A program made the position numbers and the translations under genes. DNA of 64,000 nt from Spirochaetales bacterium (lineage in GTDB: Bacteria; Spirochaetota; Spirochaetia; DSM-2461), in assembly GCA_028533045.1 (NCBI GenBank), contig JAQQAP010000023.1, forward strand, positions 1-64,000. The letters are read 5' to 3'. Shown here piece after piece: positions 17,240-25,743 of the stretch; within the stretch, counting starts at the first letter, position 1, and each line of letters starts with the position of its first letter. The notes under the pieces were generated by a model. It ran no database searches, was not told the DNA's origin, and was given only the letters and a program-made list of their open reading frames with translations.

Positions 17240-17641
17240 ATGTCGCATATTAGTAAGGTAGAAACAAAATTGCAGGACATGAATACCCTGGTTAAGGCTC
17301 TTCATACTCTGGGGTATGAGACGGAAGAAGCTTTGGAAGGGGAAAAGCTTTGTATTAAAGGCTGGAATGAAGAAACCATCGATGCCGATTTGGAGATTAA
17401 GCTCCAGGGCCCTTATGGTATTGCGGTAAACCGTACCGAAGAGGGGCTGGAACTTTCCTCTGACTGGTGGGGGGTGGAAACCTACACGGAAAGAAAGCAG
17501 GACGAGATTCTGTCGGAGATACAGAAGCAATACGCCTACGAAACGGTTATGGACAAGATTCAGGCCGGAGGCTATTCGGTGGTGAACGAAGAAGAGGATA
17601 ACAAGGAGAATCTGCACATTGTCGTTAGAAGATGGGTTTGA
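17240..17641 (+). CDS. DUF1257 (Ycf35-like) protein
   Basis: The 133-residue sequence fits DUF1257 throughout: it begins MSHISKVETKL, has LGYE near residue 30, SDWWGVE in the middle, YAYETV near 100, and ends LHIVVRRWV. DUF1257/Ycf35 is encoded in cyanobacteria and some plastids. There it often accompanies Ycf46-type ATPases and DUF2997, both of which are encoded further down this same operon. Its molecular role is unknown. AGGAGG precedes the ATG, and the end overlaps the gpI-like gene by 23 bases. Confidence 0.85.
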   Translation: MSHISKVETKLQDMNTLVKALHTLGYETEEALEGEKLCIKGWNEETIDADLEIKLQGPYGIAVNRTEEGLELSSDWWGVETYTERKQDEILSEIQKQYAYETVMDKIQAGGYSVVNEEEDNKENLHIVVRRWV

Positions 17642-18428
17642 TTACCTTTTGGGGCAGGATCTGAACGGAGCCCTGAAAATGATAGAAGCGGCGGGACTCA
17701 ATTGCGGCGGGTATTATTACCGTTCCTCCGGGGAGAAGCGTTTTACCGTACTCGATGTAAAATCCCGTCTGAACAACGAAGGGAAGCAGGAGCTGATTCT
17801 TTTTGTGGCCGGGAAAAACCCGGTGGACCATTTGCCCTCTATCTATCAGGAAAACCGTTTTTTAGAGAAGTTCCTCTGGATATTCCAGCATCTCCAGTAT
17901 GAACAGGTCCGGACCCTCGATTCTCTTCATACCTACTTCACGCCCCGGGAGGCGCCGGTGGAATTTCTCCATTGGCTTGCTTCCTGGTTCGGTATGGATC
18001 TGGAGAAGAATTTTTATGATGAGGAGACCGTGCGGGCTCTCTTGCAGAAGGGGCTCTCCCTTTTTCAGTGGCGCGGCACGGTACGGGGACTTACGACTTA
18101 TCTGACGATTACGACCGATGTAGAGCCGGAGATACATGAGAATACTTTTCCCCACGGGGATTTTGTGATTTTGGGAGACAAAAGTCTTAACGAGGCTATC
18201 AGGAATCATGCCCAAAACCGGGTGCCCTTCTTTACTGTTCATTTCCCCGTACCCATGTCTCGGTTCACCCAGGCCGACAAGAGCCGTATCGCTTCCATTG
18301 TGGAGCAGGAAAAACCGGCCCACTCCATGTATTACATCACCTTTGAGAAGGAAGTTATCAAGAGGAGCAAGGGTATATTGATTCAGGATGACCAAATGTT
18401 GATAAGGCAGGAGAAAAAAGATGATTGA
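17619..18428 (+). CDS. gpI-like baseplate protein (phage tail protein I / Afp12-like)
   Basis: The 269-residue protein has the signature of tail protein I of P2-type baseplates: LPSIYQENRFLEKFLWIFQ, then FLHWLASWFGMDLE, and the RGTVRGLTTYL motif near residue 155. These proteins connect the wedge to the periphery of the baseplate. The start is a TTG at 17619, ten bases after AAGGAG, lying inside the DUF1257 gene. Confidence 0.85.
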   Translation: MSLEDGFDYLLGQDLNGALKMIEAAGLNCGGYYYRSSGEKRFTVLDVKSRLNNEGKQELILFVAGKNPVDHLPSIYQENRFLEKFLWIFQHLQYEQVRTLDSLHTYFTPREAPVEFLHWLASWFGMDLEKNFYDEETVRALLQKGLSLFQWRGTVRGLTTYLTITTDVEPEIHENTFPHGDFVILGDKSLNEAIRNHAQNRVPFFTVHFPVPMSRFTQADKSRIASIVEQEKPAHSMYYITFEKEVIKRSKGILIQDDQMLIRQEKKDD

Positions 18429-19950
18429 TAACAAAATAGTGGCCGAACTGGATCAGTTCAAAAGGGCTAACTTCTTTAACGGTCTTATGGCTTCCCCCCG
18501 ATTCTGGAATGATATTCAGGATTATCACTTTAACAAGGAAGCCTTTTACAACTCCCTTTTTCACGGGAGCGGGGTTATACCCGGGGTATTGGAGAATTTT
18601 CAGGTTCAGAGGCTCAAGGGCTCCGGCGGTGTAGCCGCTATTATTGTTAATCCCGGGGCCGCCATAGACAGCCAGGGGCGTCCCATCTTTCTTTATGAAC
18701 CTCAGGCTTTGACCTTGGATGTTCGCAAGTATAAGCTTCCTGCTACTGTTTATATTACGGTCCGCTTTCATGAGGTGATGGAAGACTTTTTCCAGAACGA
18801 CGAGAATCCCGACTATCAAGGCTACATGAGCCGTATTGAAACGGCCAAGCTGGAGATTATGAATACCCTGGATACGCGCAACTCCGTCATTGAGCTGGGG
18901 CGAGTTCACCTGGAAGAGGGAGAGAACGGAGAGATCCTCTCCCTTAGGGATGCGGAGGACTTTGCCAATCCCGGTCCCAATACGCTGGACTTCCGCTTTG
19001 TCCCCTGGGCCCGGGTCTTTAAAAGCGGTCTCTCTCCTTACCTTAAAGAGTATTTGGTTAAACTTCTTAACAAGGCTCGCAGCATTTCTCAAATCGCCTA
19101 TGATGTACTCAGCTTAGCCGGGTTCCGGGAACTGCAGACCGTCTCCCTTACGGCCCGTATGCTTCTTCAGTGCGGGGATGTGAGTTTTGAGGACATCGTT
19201 AATGTGGTCTATCCCCTCTTTGATATTAACAACCAGATTATCCAGGAAATCCTGGAGTATGAACGAACCGAAGGGAAGCGTTCTTTCTCTACGTCCGATA
19301 TCTTTGAAGAGATAAAGCGGAATGTTTTTGATATGGGAGACAAGATCAAGTCTTTTGACCAGACCTACGAAACCCTGGACGGGGTGCTTAAGTGCCTTCA
19401 GAACGTGGTGGACGGTTACCAACGACTCTTTATTACCCGAAAGATTACCGCTTCCGATCTCTCTCTCATGAGCGAGGATCTTTCCCGTATTCTGCTTTTG
19501 GAAGACGATCGCTATACACTGGTGGACTTTATAGACCTGCGGGACAAGGAGAGTGTGGAGTCGCACAAGCTGGAATTCCTGGAGTGCGGCGATGTTCAGA
19601 CCTCCAATATCTCCCTCACCTATCCCGACGGGACTCTGGTACGGGATACGGTCAAGCGCTACCTGGGCGGTTCGGTTCGCTTCAATGTGAAAAATATCAT
19701 AAAGAAGCGGGAGCTGCTTATCGTACGCCGTTCCGACATCATCCACGCCGGTTACCGGGTGAAGGTGGACATTGGGAAGGACAGCCGCATTCTCAAAATG
19801 GATACTCCCGATTCAAAGCACCGCTGGCGAAATGTGAGCGTCAAGTTTCATGAAGATTACATAGACAGTTACTCTCTGAGCGTCACCTTCTCCATGGAGG
19901 ATGAGGGACGGGATAACTTTGGCCATATTTGGGTTTATCAGAAATTATAA
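18421..19950 (+). CDS. Probable baseplate-associated structural protein, family not recognised
   Basis: The 509 residues show no signal peptide and no membrane segment. The first 130 residues (ANFFNGLMASPRFWNDIQDYH, VNPGAAIDSQGRPI) look like the adaptor regions that sit at the N terminus of phage baseplate or fibre-attachment proteins. A helical middle (about 205-370) and a strand-rich C-terminal domain follow. It overlaps the gpI-like gene by eight bases, which supports a baseplate role. It is the best position-based candidate for whatever replaces tail fibres here, but this is inference. Confidence 0.6.
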   Translation: MIDNKIVAELDQFKRANFFNGLMASPRFWNDIQDYHFNKEAFYNSLFHGSGVIPGVLENFQVQRLKGSGGVAAIIVNPGAAIDSQGRPIFLYEPQALTLDVRKYKLPATVYITVRFHEVMEDFFQNDENPDYQGYMSRIETAKLEIMNTLDTRNSVIELGRVHLEEGENGEILSLRDAEDFANPGPNTLDFRFVPWARVFKSGLSPYLKEYLVKLLNKARSISQIAYDVLSLAGFRELQTVSLTARMLLQCGDVSFEDIVNVVYPLFDINNQIIQEILEYERTEGKRSFSTSDIFEEIKRNVFDMGDKIKSFDQTYETLDGVLKCLQNVVDGYQRLFITRKITASDLSLMSEDLSRILLLEDDRYTLVDFIDLRDKESVESHKLEFLECGDVQTSNISLTYPDGTLVRDTVKRYLGGSVRFNVKNIIKKRELLIVRRSDIIHAGYRVKVDIGKDSRILKMDTPDSKHRWRNVSVKFHEDYIDSYSLSVTFSMEDEGRDNFGHIWVYQKL

Positions 19951-19965
19951 AAAAGGAAATACACC

Positions 19966-20337
19966 ATGCTTTTTAGAGGAAAATTCTGTAAGGAAGGACA
20001 TCTCATGGACCCCTCCTGGGATGTCTGCCCCGTTTGTATTACCCCCGTTGTGGGGTGGCTGGTCTATTCGGAGAACAGCCGAACCAAAAACGTATACCCC
20101 CTTAGGGAGGGGAAGAACCTGATTGGCCAGGGAATCGACTGCGATGTGCGCATAAGAAAGGATTCGTTAAAACGGCATCACGCTGTATTAACGGCGTCGG
20201 CCGATGCGGTTCTGGTCCATAATGCCGGTTCGGGAGGGCGGATTCTTGTGAACCGTACCGAGTCGGTGCAGGATGTGATTGACGGGGACCTTCTGACCCT
20301 GGGCGATGTGGAATTCAAATTCAAGTGTATCTATTAG
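19966..20337 (+). CDS. Zinc-ribbon plus FHA-domain protein
   Basis: The 123 residues hold an N-terminal cysteine cluster (FCKEGHLMDP, VCPVC) that may bind zinc. A forkhead-associated domain follows (LIGQGIDCDVRI, LKRHHAVL, GGRILVN). FHA domains bind phosphothreonine. FHA proteins help assemble some type VI secretion systems, so a regulatory or scaffold role in the device is plausible. No kinase is encoded in the window. AAGGAAA precedes the ATG. Confidence 0.85.
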   Translation: MLFRGKFCKEGHLMDPSWDVCPVCITPVVGWLVYSENSRTKNVYPLREGKNLIGQGIDCDVRIRKDSLKRHHAVLTASADAVLVHNAGSGGRILVNRTESVQDVIDGDLLTLGDVEFKFKCIY

Positions 20338-20347
20338 GAGGAAGGAA

Positions 20348-21520
20348 ATGAAAAGAAAAGGTTTATTACTGGCGTTTCTGCTGTTTCTTCCCTTTTGGTT
20401 GACCGCACAGGAAGAGCCGGCCCAGGATTTGCGTATTGAACATATAGACTCCCTGGATTATCCCCGGATAAAAGCCTATGTTTCCGTGGAGGATGATAAG
20501 GGTGAGCCCAATCTCTCTTTAGTAAAGGGGAACTTTACCGTCAAGGTGGATACACAGGATCCTGTGGAGTCCTTGGAGGTAACTCAGTTTAAGCAGGGAG
20601 ATGAGCCGGTTCATTACATCTTTTTCCTCTCCGCATCGGGCTTGATGGATGGGCGACCCCTGGCGGCACAGAAGAAGGCCCTTCTGGACTTTTCTCTGGA
20701 CTTGAGGGAGAACGATACTCTCTCGGCTTATATGGTGGCCGAAACGGCTCAGGAAGTTTTTTCCTATGCCCGAGTAGGGGCTATCCCGGAAGAGGCGGTA
20801 CAGGAGATTGGAGTCGTAGAAGATCAGGCCAAGATCTTCGATACCATTGTTAGTGCTGTTCGAAGGGTAGAGAAAGACCGGATGGAAGAGGTTATAGGAA
20901 AAGAGGACCGGGTGGTCTTTATCCTTATGTCCGACGGTCGTGATAGCGAAAGTCGTTTCTCCCTGGAACAGACAGGGAAAATAATGGGGGACAGTGGTAT
21001 TCCTCTTTATGCTATTGGACTTAAAGTTTTAAGCGAGCTCTCCCTCTCCGTACTAGATGAGTTGGCCGTCCTATCCGGTGGTTTTTACTATTATACCCCT
21101 TATACGGATCTGATTAGTCCCCATCTGGAAGCCATGGCCCATCAGATTCTCATGTCCTATGTCATCTCTTTTAAAGTCAAAGGGGTTCAGGCGGACGATG
21201 AGTATCATCAACTCATGGTTCAGGTGGATGAGAAGGAGCTCTCCGTTCAGGCCTTTAGAAACTTTCTGGCCTACAAGGCGCCCTTTCCCCGATGGCTCAA
21301 AATCGTCCTGTTTATTCTGGGCATCCTGCTGATAATCGGTCTGGTTCTCCTGATTATTTTTACCCGAATCAAACTGAGAAAGAAGCTGGGAATCAGCAAA
21401 AGGCGCTGTCCCGATTGCGGAAGACGTATGAGGGATGATTGGGAGTTCTGTCCTTTCTGCCGTTATCTGGACCCGGAAAAGAACCGCCGTCTCCGTCGTA
21501 AGAAAAAGGAGAGTGCCTAA
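20348..21520 (+). CDS. Membrane-anchored von Willebrand A protein with C-terminal zinc ribbon
   Basis: The ATG at 20348 follows AGGAGGAAGG and gives 390 residues. A signal peptide (GLLLAFLLFLPFWLTAQ) comes first, then a vWA-like domain (about 85-270, with VVFILMSDGRDSES). A membrane helix lies around 325-345 and a cytoplasmic tail carries CPDCGRR and CPFCRYL. The first metal-site motif is degenerate (FFLSASG instead of DxSxS), so metal binding may be lost. The layout puts the vWA part outside and the zinc ribbon inside, like a transmembrane sensor or scaffold. It pairs with the upstream FHA gene. Confidence 0.82.
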   Translation: MKRKGLLLAFLLFLPFWLTAQEEPAQDLRIEHIDSLDYPRIKAYVSVEDDKGEPNLSLVKGNFTVKVDTQDPVESLEVTQFKQGDEPVHYIFFLSASGLMDGRPLAAQKKALLDFSLDLRENDTLSAYMVAETAQEVFSYARVGAIPEEAVQEIGVVEDQAKIFDTIVSAVRRVEKDRMEEVIGKEDRVVFILMSDGRDSESRFSLEQTGKIMGDSGIPLYAIGLKVLSELSLSVLDELAVLSGGFYYYTPYTDLISPHLEAMAHQILMSYVISFKVKGVQADDEYHQLMVQVDEKELSVQAFRNFLAYKAPFPRWLKIVLFILGILLIIGLVLLIIFTRIKLRKKLGISKRRCPDCGRRMRDDWEFCPFCRYLDPEKNRRLRRKKKESA

Positions 21521-21523
21521 ACC

Positions 21524-23056
21524 GTGGGAGCCCTGCCAGGAATAGAATACAGAAAAACCTCCTCCCGTTCCAACAAAATTGTTCTTAAGGAGAATCCGGT
21601 GGCCGGATTTGTGGGAGTTACCGAAAAAGGCCCCCTCCACGAGGCGGTTAAGATTCGGGATTACAATCAATTCCTACGGATTTTCGGCGGTTTTGATACG
21701 GCCGGATTTCTCCCCTTTAGCGTGTATTCCTTTTTTCAGAACGGGGGGAAGCAGTGCTACGTGGTTCGCACGGCCCATCTCAAAGGGGAGGGCGCGGCGG
21801 CCCGAGCCGGTTTTACCCTGGAATCGGAAGGAAAGGCGACGGCCCGGCTTACGGCTAAATCGGAAGGTATTTGGGCCAATCGGATTCGGGTGAATCTTTG
21901 GCATGTTCCTACCTCCCGGACGAATAGGATACTGCGGGTCAATCTGAGTCTGAACTGCGGGCCCATTCAGGAAGATTTTCTGGATCTTTCCGCCAACCCC
22001 GATGATGAGGATTTTTATCTGAGTCGAATAGGGGAGCGCTCCCGTCTTGTCGATATTAATCGGCTGAGCGGCGGGGAGGAGTATGAGCTTCCCGGTGAGG
22101 TTTACAACAGCTGTTTTTCCGGCGGGCGGGAGGGGATTTCCGCTCTCACTGCCGGGGATTTTATCGGTTCCGCTTCGGATCCCTTGAAGAAAACCGGTCT
22201 GGCCCTTCTGGAAACGGCTCTGGATGTGAATCTGCTGGCCATTCCCGATACGGCCCTTTTGGAGAAGGATAAGGACAGGCTCTCGGTCCACCGGGCTCTG
22301 GTGGATCATGCGGAGAACAATGACGGCCGTTTTTCTCTTTTGGATTTGAGTGGACGATTGAGCCCTCAGGAGGCGGTGAAATACAGGAAGAAGCTCTGTT
22401 CCTCCAAGGCGGCTCTCTACTATCCCGATCTAAAAGTTATAGACCCGGCGGACCAGAGCATTTTCGCTTTGCCTGCGTCCTGCGCTATGGCGGGGATTGT
22501 TTCCGAACTGGATCTGAAGCACGGCTGTTATTACCCGCCGGGAAATCGTTTTATAGAAGGGGCCGTGGCCCTGTCCCGTCCTCTCCTAAAAGAGGAGATG
22601 GCCTGGCTCTACGAGGAGGGGATTAACTCCTTTATGAAGGTTCCGGGAAAGGGCATCAAAGTATGGGGGGTACGGACCCTGTCGGACGATCCTTCCTGGC
22701 GTTTCATAAATGTGCGGCGCACGGTGACTTTTTTGGGGGCGGCCATAAAAAAAGGGACCGCCTGGGCCGTATTTGAACCGAACGATCTGGCATTGAGAAA
22801 ACGGCTGGTTCGCCATGTGACATCCTACCTGATTGATGTGTGGCGCAAGGGCTATTTAGCCGGAAAAACGGCGGATGAGGCTTTTTATGTAAGGTGTGAT
22901 GAGGAACTGAATCCCCCGGAGAATGTGGACAGCGGGATTCTGACCGTGGAAGTGGGGCTGTGCGTTGTTAAGCCGGCCGAGTATATCACGGTTACCCTCC
23001 ATGCGGAAAAGGAACATACCAAGGTGATAATCGACGAGGAGGTTGTCTATGGCTGA
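21524..23056 (+). CDS. Contractile sheath protein 2
   Basis: This 510-residue sheath has the same landmarks as sheath 1: GFVGVTEKGPLHEAVK near the start, KVWGVRTLSDDPSWR, VRRTVTF, and FYVRCDEELNPPE near the end. It is about 100 residues longer, with an extra surface domain between residues 90 and 230. Multiple sheath paralogues are usual in eCIS, where one often forms the baseplate-proximal ring. The GTG start at 21524 lies four bases after the vWA stop. Confidence 0.9.
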   Translation: MGALPGIEYRKTSSRSNKIVLKENPVAGFVGVTEKGPLHEAVKIRDYNQFLRIFGGFDTAGFLPFSVYSFFQNGGKQCYVVRTAHLKGEGAAARAGFTLESEGKATARLTAKSEGIWANRIRVNLWHVPTSRTNRILRVNLSLNCGPIQEDFLDLSANPDDEDFYLSRIGERSRLVDINRLSGGEEYELPGEVYNSCFSGGREGISALTAGDFIGSASDPLKKTGLALLETALDVNLLAIPDTALLEKDKDRLSVHRALVDHAENNDGRFSLLDLSGRLSPQEAVKYRKKLCSSKAALYYPDLKVIDPADQSIFALPASCAMAGIVSELDLKHGCYYPPGNRFIEGAVALSRPLLKEEMAWLYEEGINSFMKVPGKGIKVWGVRTLSDDPSWRFINVRRTVTFLGAAIKKGTAWAVFEPNDLALRKRLVRHVTSYLIDVWRKGYLAGKTADEAFYVRCDEELNPPENVDSGILTVEVGLCVVKPAEYITVTLHAEKEHTKVIIDEEVVYG

Positions 23057-23489
23057 GGATAGAAACGATTCCTACCTGCCCAACTATTTTGGGGTGGAGA
23101 TTGAGGGGATCAATTGCGGCAAGTTTTACCGCTGCGACGGGCTGGAAAGCGAAAACTATGTTTACGAAGTGGAAGAGGGCGGTCTTAACACGACAACCCA
23201 CAAGTTTATCGGCCGGACCCGGTTTCCCAACCTGGTTTTGGAACAGGGCCTAACCGATAACAACGAAATCTACCAATGGTACGCAGACACGGTGATGACA
23301 GAAGATCCGGTGGTGCGGAAGGACGGTTCGGTGGTGCTGTTTAACGCCGCCGGGGAAGAGATGAGACGGTGGAACTTCTACCGGGCCCTTCCCTGTCGTT
23401 GGGTCGGGCCCCAGTTGGGCCACAACGTTCACGGCTGTGCTGTAGAGCGGATCGAGATTATACACGAAGGGCTGGAATTGGCCGAGTAG
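23049..23489 (+). CDS. Tube protein 2 (Afp5-like tube initiator)
   Basis: The 146-residue protein belongs to the same tube family as the 15004 gene (NYFGVEIEGINCGKFYRC, RWNFYRALPCRWVGP). AGGAGG correctly spaced before ATG 23049 decides the start; the gene overlaps the end of sheath 2 by eight bases. Paralogous tube proteins at this gene position normally form the first tube layers on the hub. Confidence 0.88.
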   Translation: MAEDRNDSYLPNYFGVEIEGINCGKFYRCDGLESENYVYEVEEGGLNTTTHKFIGRTRFPNLVLEQGLTDNNEIYQWYADTVMTEDPVVRKDGSVVLFNAAGEEMRRWNFYRALPCRWVGPQLGHNVHGCAVERIEIIHEGLELAE

Positions 23490-23499
23490 GGAGGAATCT

Positions 23500-24120
23500 A
23501 TGGCATTGGAAAAGGCTGTCATCATCAACCTTGATACGGATGAGGAGTTTGAAGTCCTCTTTAATCCCAAGGAGTACATCGTAGAGAAGAAAACTCCCTG
23601 GAAGGAGCACGAGATTAACGGTCTCGACTCTCCGGCGGTGGAATTTACCATTGGGGAGAGAAAGCGTCTCTCCATGGAACTCTATTTTGACACCTGCGAA
23701 GAGAAGACCGATGTGCGGGAATATACCGATAAAATTGAAGAGCTAATGCTGGTCAATTCGGATCAGCATCGCCCCCCCCTTCTTATGTTTTCCTGGGGGA
23801 ATCTTAAATTTCGCTGCGTCCTGGAAGACCTGGTACAGAGATTTACCATGTTCCAGAGCGACGGTACTCCGGTGCGGGCCCTGCTTAAGGTCCTGTTTAA
23901 GGAGTATACCACCGCCGCCGGTCAGATTCAGGAGAAGCCCCGTCACTCCTCGGACCACACCAAGCGGATTGTGCTCCAGGAAGGAGACTCTTTGAGCGCC
24001 CTGGCAGGCCGGGAGTATGAGAACCCCGGTATGTGGAGGGAGATTGCCGATGCCAACGGAATTGAAGATCCCACCGATGTGAAGGACGGAACGGTACTTT
24101 CCATTCCGCCCCTCTACTAA
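23500..24120 (+). CDS. LysM-type tube adaptor (Afp7-like)
   Basis: Residues 1-145 match the contractile-system tube-adaptor domain (ILFNPKEYIVEK-like FNPKEYIVEKKTPW, TDVREYTDKIEELM, PPLLMFSWG). A LysM module follows at about 155-206 (LQEGDSLSALAGREY, DGTVLSIPPL). In Afp/Pvc systems this protein links the tube to the spike hub. Here it lies directly between tube 2 and the gpD-like hub, as expected. Confidence 0.9.
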   Translation: MALEKAVIINLDTDEEFEVLFNPKEYIVEKKTPWKEHEINGLDSPAVEFTIGERKRLSMELYFDTCEEKTDVREYTDKIEELMLVNSDQHRPPLLMFSWGNLKFRCVLEDLVQRFTMFQSDGTPVRALLKVLFKEYTTAAGQIQEKPRHSSDHTKRIVLQEGDSLSALAGREYENPGMWREIADANGIEDPTDVKDGTVLSIPPLY

Positions 24121-24129
24121 GGAGTTACC

Positions 24130-25179
24130 ATGTCCGACGAAAACGTTACCTTAACACCGACATTTATTGTTTACATCAACGGAACCCGTCTGGGGGTAGA
24201 GCACGAGGCATCGGTCCGACAGATTCTGGTAAAAGACGAGATGGGAGCTCCCTCTTCGTGCCGGCTCATCCTTTCCGATATGGATAGGCAGTGGGTGGAC
24301 TCATCCGACTTTGATCCGGCTCAGAATATTTCTGTCCTTTTGGGATTTAAGGACGCGGTGGAAGAGGTTTTTAACGGAGAGATTATCGAGTGCGAAGTCA
24401 TCCTTAAGAAACAGGCCGACGCCACAGTCATTATCGAATGTTCCAATAAGCTCCACCGCCTTTTTCAGGTAAAGAAACACCGCAACTTTAATGAGATAAC
24501 CGACGAAGACATCGTGGCCGAAATTGCCGGAGAGTACGGCCTTTCCGTCGATACGGACGCCCTCTCTACGGAACATATTATTCGGGTGCAGCAGGGCATC
24601 ACGGACTACGAGTTTATGAAGAAACTGGCCGCCGACTATCACTATCGCCTCTGGATCAAGGAAGACACCCTCTACCTTAAGGAAGAGACCGAAGGTGATG
24701 AGGATATCGTTCTTGAGTGGGGAAAAACCCTCCTGGACTTCCGGGGTAAACAGGCTACAAAGAAACTTTTTACCCAGGTGGAAGTGGTCGGTTGGGACAA
24801 TATGAGCGGGGAAGGATTCTCCGTGGTGGCCGATCCGGACATGGTGACCCAGCGGGTGGGTACGGGTGATTTGGGCCTTTCCCTTGTGGCTGAGAATTTT
24901 GGCGACCGGTCGGTTGTCTTTTTGGATGATGACATAGCCGATGAACAGAGCGCAGAGGAGCGTGCCGTGAATATACTAAGCGGCAACTCCTGGGGCTATA
25001 AGAACGCCCAGGCCGTCTGCGAAGGTGACAACCGCATTTTGGCGGGAAGCACCGTGGAGATTAAAGAGACGGGAAATCGCTTCTCCGGCACTTACCGGGT
25101 AAAACGGGCGGTTCATAACTTCCATGCCTCCAGCGGGTACCGGACCAATTGCGAACTGGAGCGGAATAGCGATTTATGA
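24130..25179 (+). CDS. gpD-like hub protein (N-terminal half of VgrG/Afp8)
   Basis: The 349 residues match the phage gpD / VgrG hub fold (SSCRLILSDMDRQWVDS, then IVAEIAGEYGLS, GITDYEFMKKLAADYHYRLWI). The protein ends after the hub (TYRVKRAVHNFHASSGY) and carries no OB-fold spike. The spike parts are encoded on the other strand at 6436-8813. AAGGAG precedes the ATG. The stop overlaps the radical-SAM gene by four bases (ATGA). Confidence 0.9.
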   Translation: MSDENVTLTPTFIVYINGTRLGVEHEASVRQILVKDEMGAPSSCRLILSDMDRQWVDSSDFDPAQNISVLLGFKDAVEEVFNGEIIECEVILKKQADATVIIECSNKLHRLFQVKKHRNFNEITDEDIVAEIAGEYGLSVDTDALSTEHIIRVQQGITDYEFMKKLAADYHYRLWIKEDTLYLKEETEGDEDIVLEWGKTLLDFRGKQATKKLFTQVEVVGWDNMSGEGFSVVADPDMVTQRVGTGDLGLSLVAENFGDRSVVFLDDDIADEQSAEERAVNILSGNSWGYKNAQAVCEGDNRILAGSTVEIKETGNRFSGTYRVKRAVHNFHASSGYRTNCELERNSDL

Positions 25180-25730
25180 TCGAGTGTGTTCGTATTCACA
25201 GCTATGAGGCCCACTCACTGGTAAACGGTCCGGGAAAGCGCTTTGTTATTTGGCTTAAGGGTTGTCCCTTTGACTGCCCCGGCTGTTTTAACGATGAAGC
25301 CCGTTCCTTCATAGGAGGCCGTTACATTAGCTTGCACGAACTGGAGCAGCGGATTGTGGCCGCCGATGTACACGGGGTGACCCTTTCCGGGGGGGAACCC
25401 TTCCTTCAAGCCCATGAGTTGGTTCCTCTTATGAGAAAATGCGGACGCCGGGGTATGGATAGGATGATTTACACGGGCTTTAATTTTAATGATTTGAAAA
25501 GAGATGCCGTCCCGGGAGCCCGGGAGCTTCTTAAGGAGACAGACCTTTTACTGGACGGTCCCTATAAAAAAGATATTCCCCCCGACGGGGAGTGGACAGG
25601 CTCGGGAAACCAGAGGGTGATAGCCCTCTCCCGGGCGGGAATGGAAATGAAAAGAATCCGGCGCACCGAATGGGTGGAGCAGGAATACATCATAGATCCC
25701 GAGGGCCAGACGGTCCGAACGGGAATTTAA
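25176..25730 (+). CDS. Radical-SAM activase-like protein
   Basis: The 184-residue protein contains the iron-sulfur motif C30-P-F-D-C34-P-G-C37 and the SAM-binding LSGGEPF near residue 70. It resembles the small activating enzymes of glycyl-radical enzymes such as NrdG. No glycyl-radical enzyme is encoded nearby, so the substrate is unknown. Strict translational coupling to the hub gene upstream and close linkage to the AAA ATPase downstream suggest that it modifies or matures a component of the device. Confidence 0.85.
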   Translation: MIECVRIHSYEAHSLVNGPGKRFVIWLKGCPFDCPGCFNDEARSFIGGRYISLHELEQRIVAADVHGVTLSGGEPFLQAHELVPLMRKCGRRGMDRMIYTGFNFNDLKRDAVPGARELLKETDLLLDGPYKKDIPPDGEWTGSGNQRVIALSRAGMEMKRIRRTEWVEQEYIIDPEGQTVRTGI

Positions 25731-25743
25731 GGAAGGAGCGGAT

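Noticed and set aside
25176..25730. Identification of the radical-SAM protein as NrdG
   Set aside because: The motif and size fit, but no anaerobic ribonucleotide reductase gene is nearby and the gene is coupled to the hub gene, so a specific symbol is not justified.
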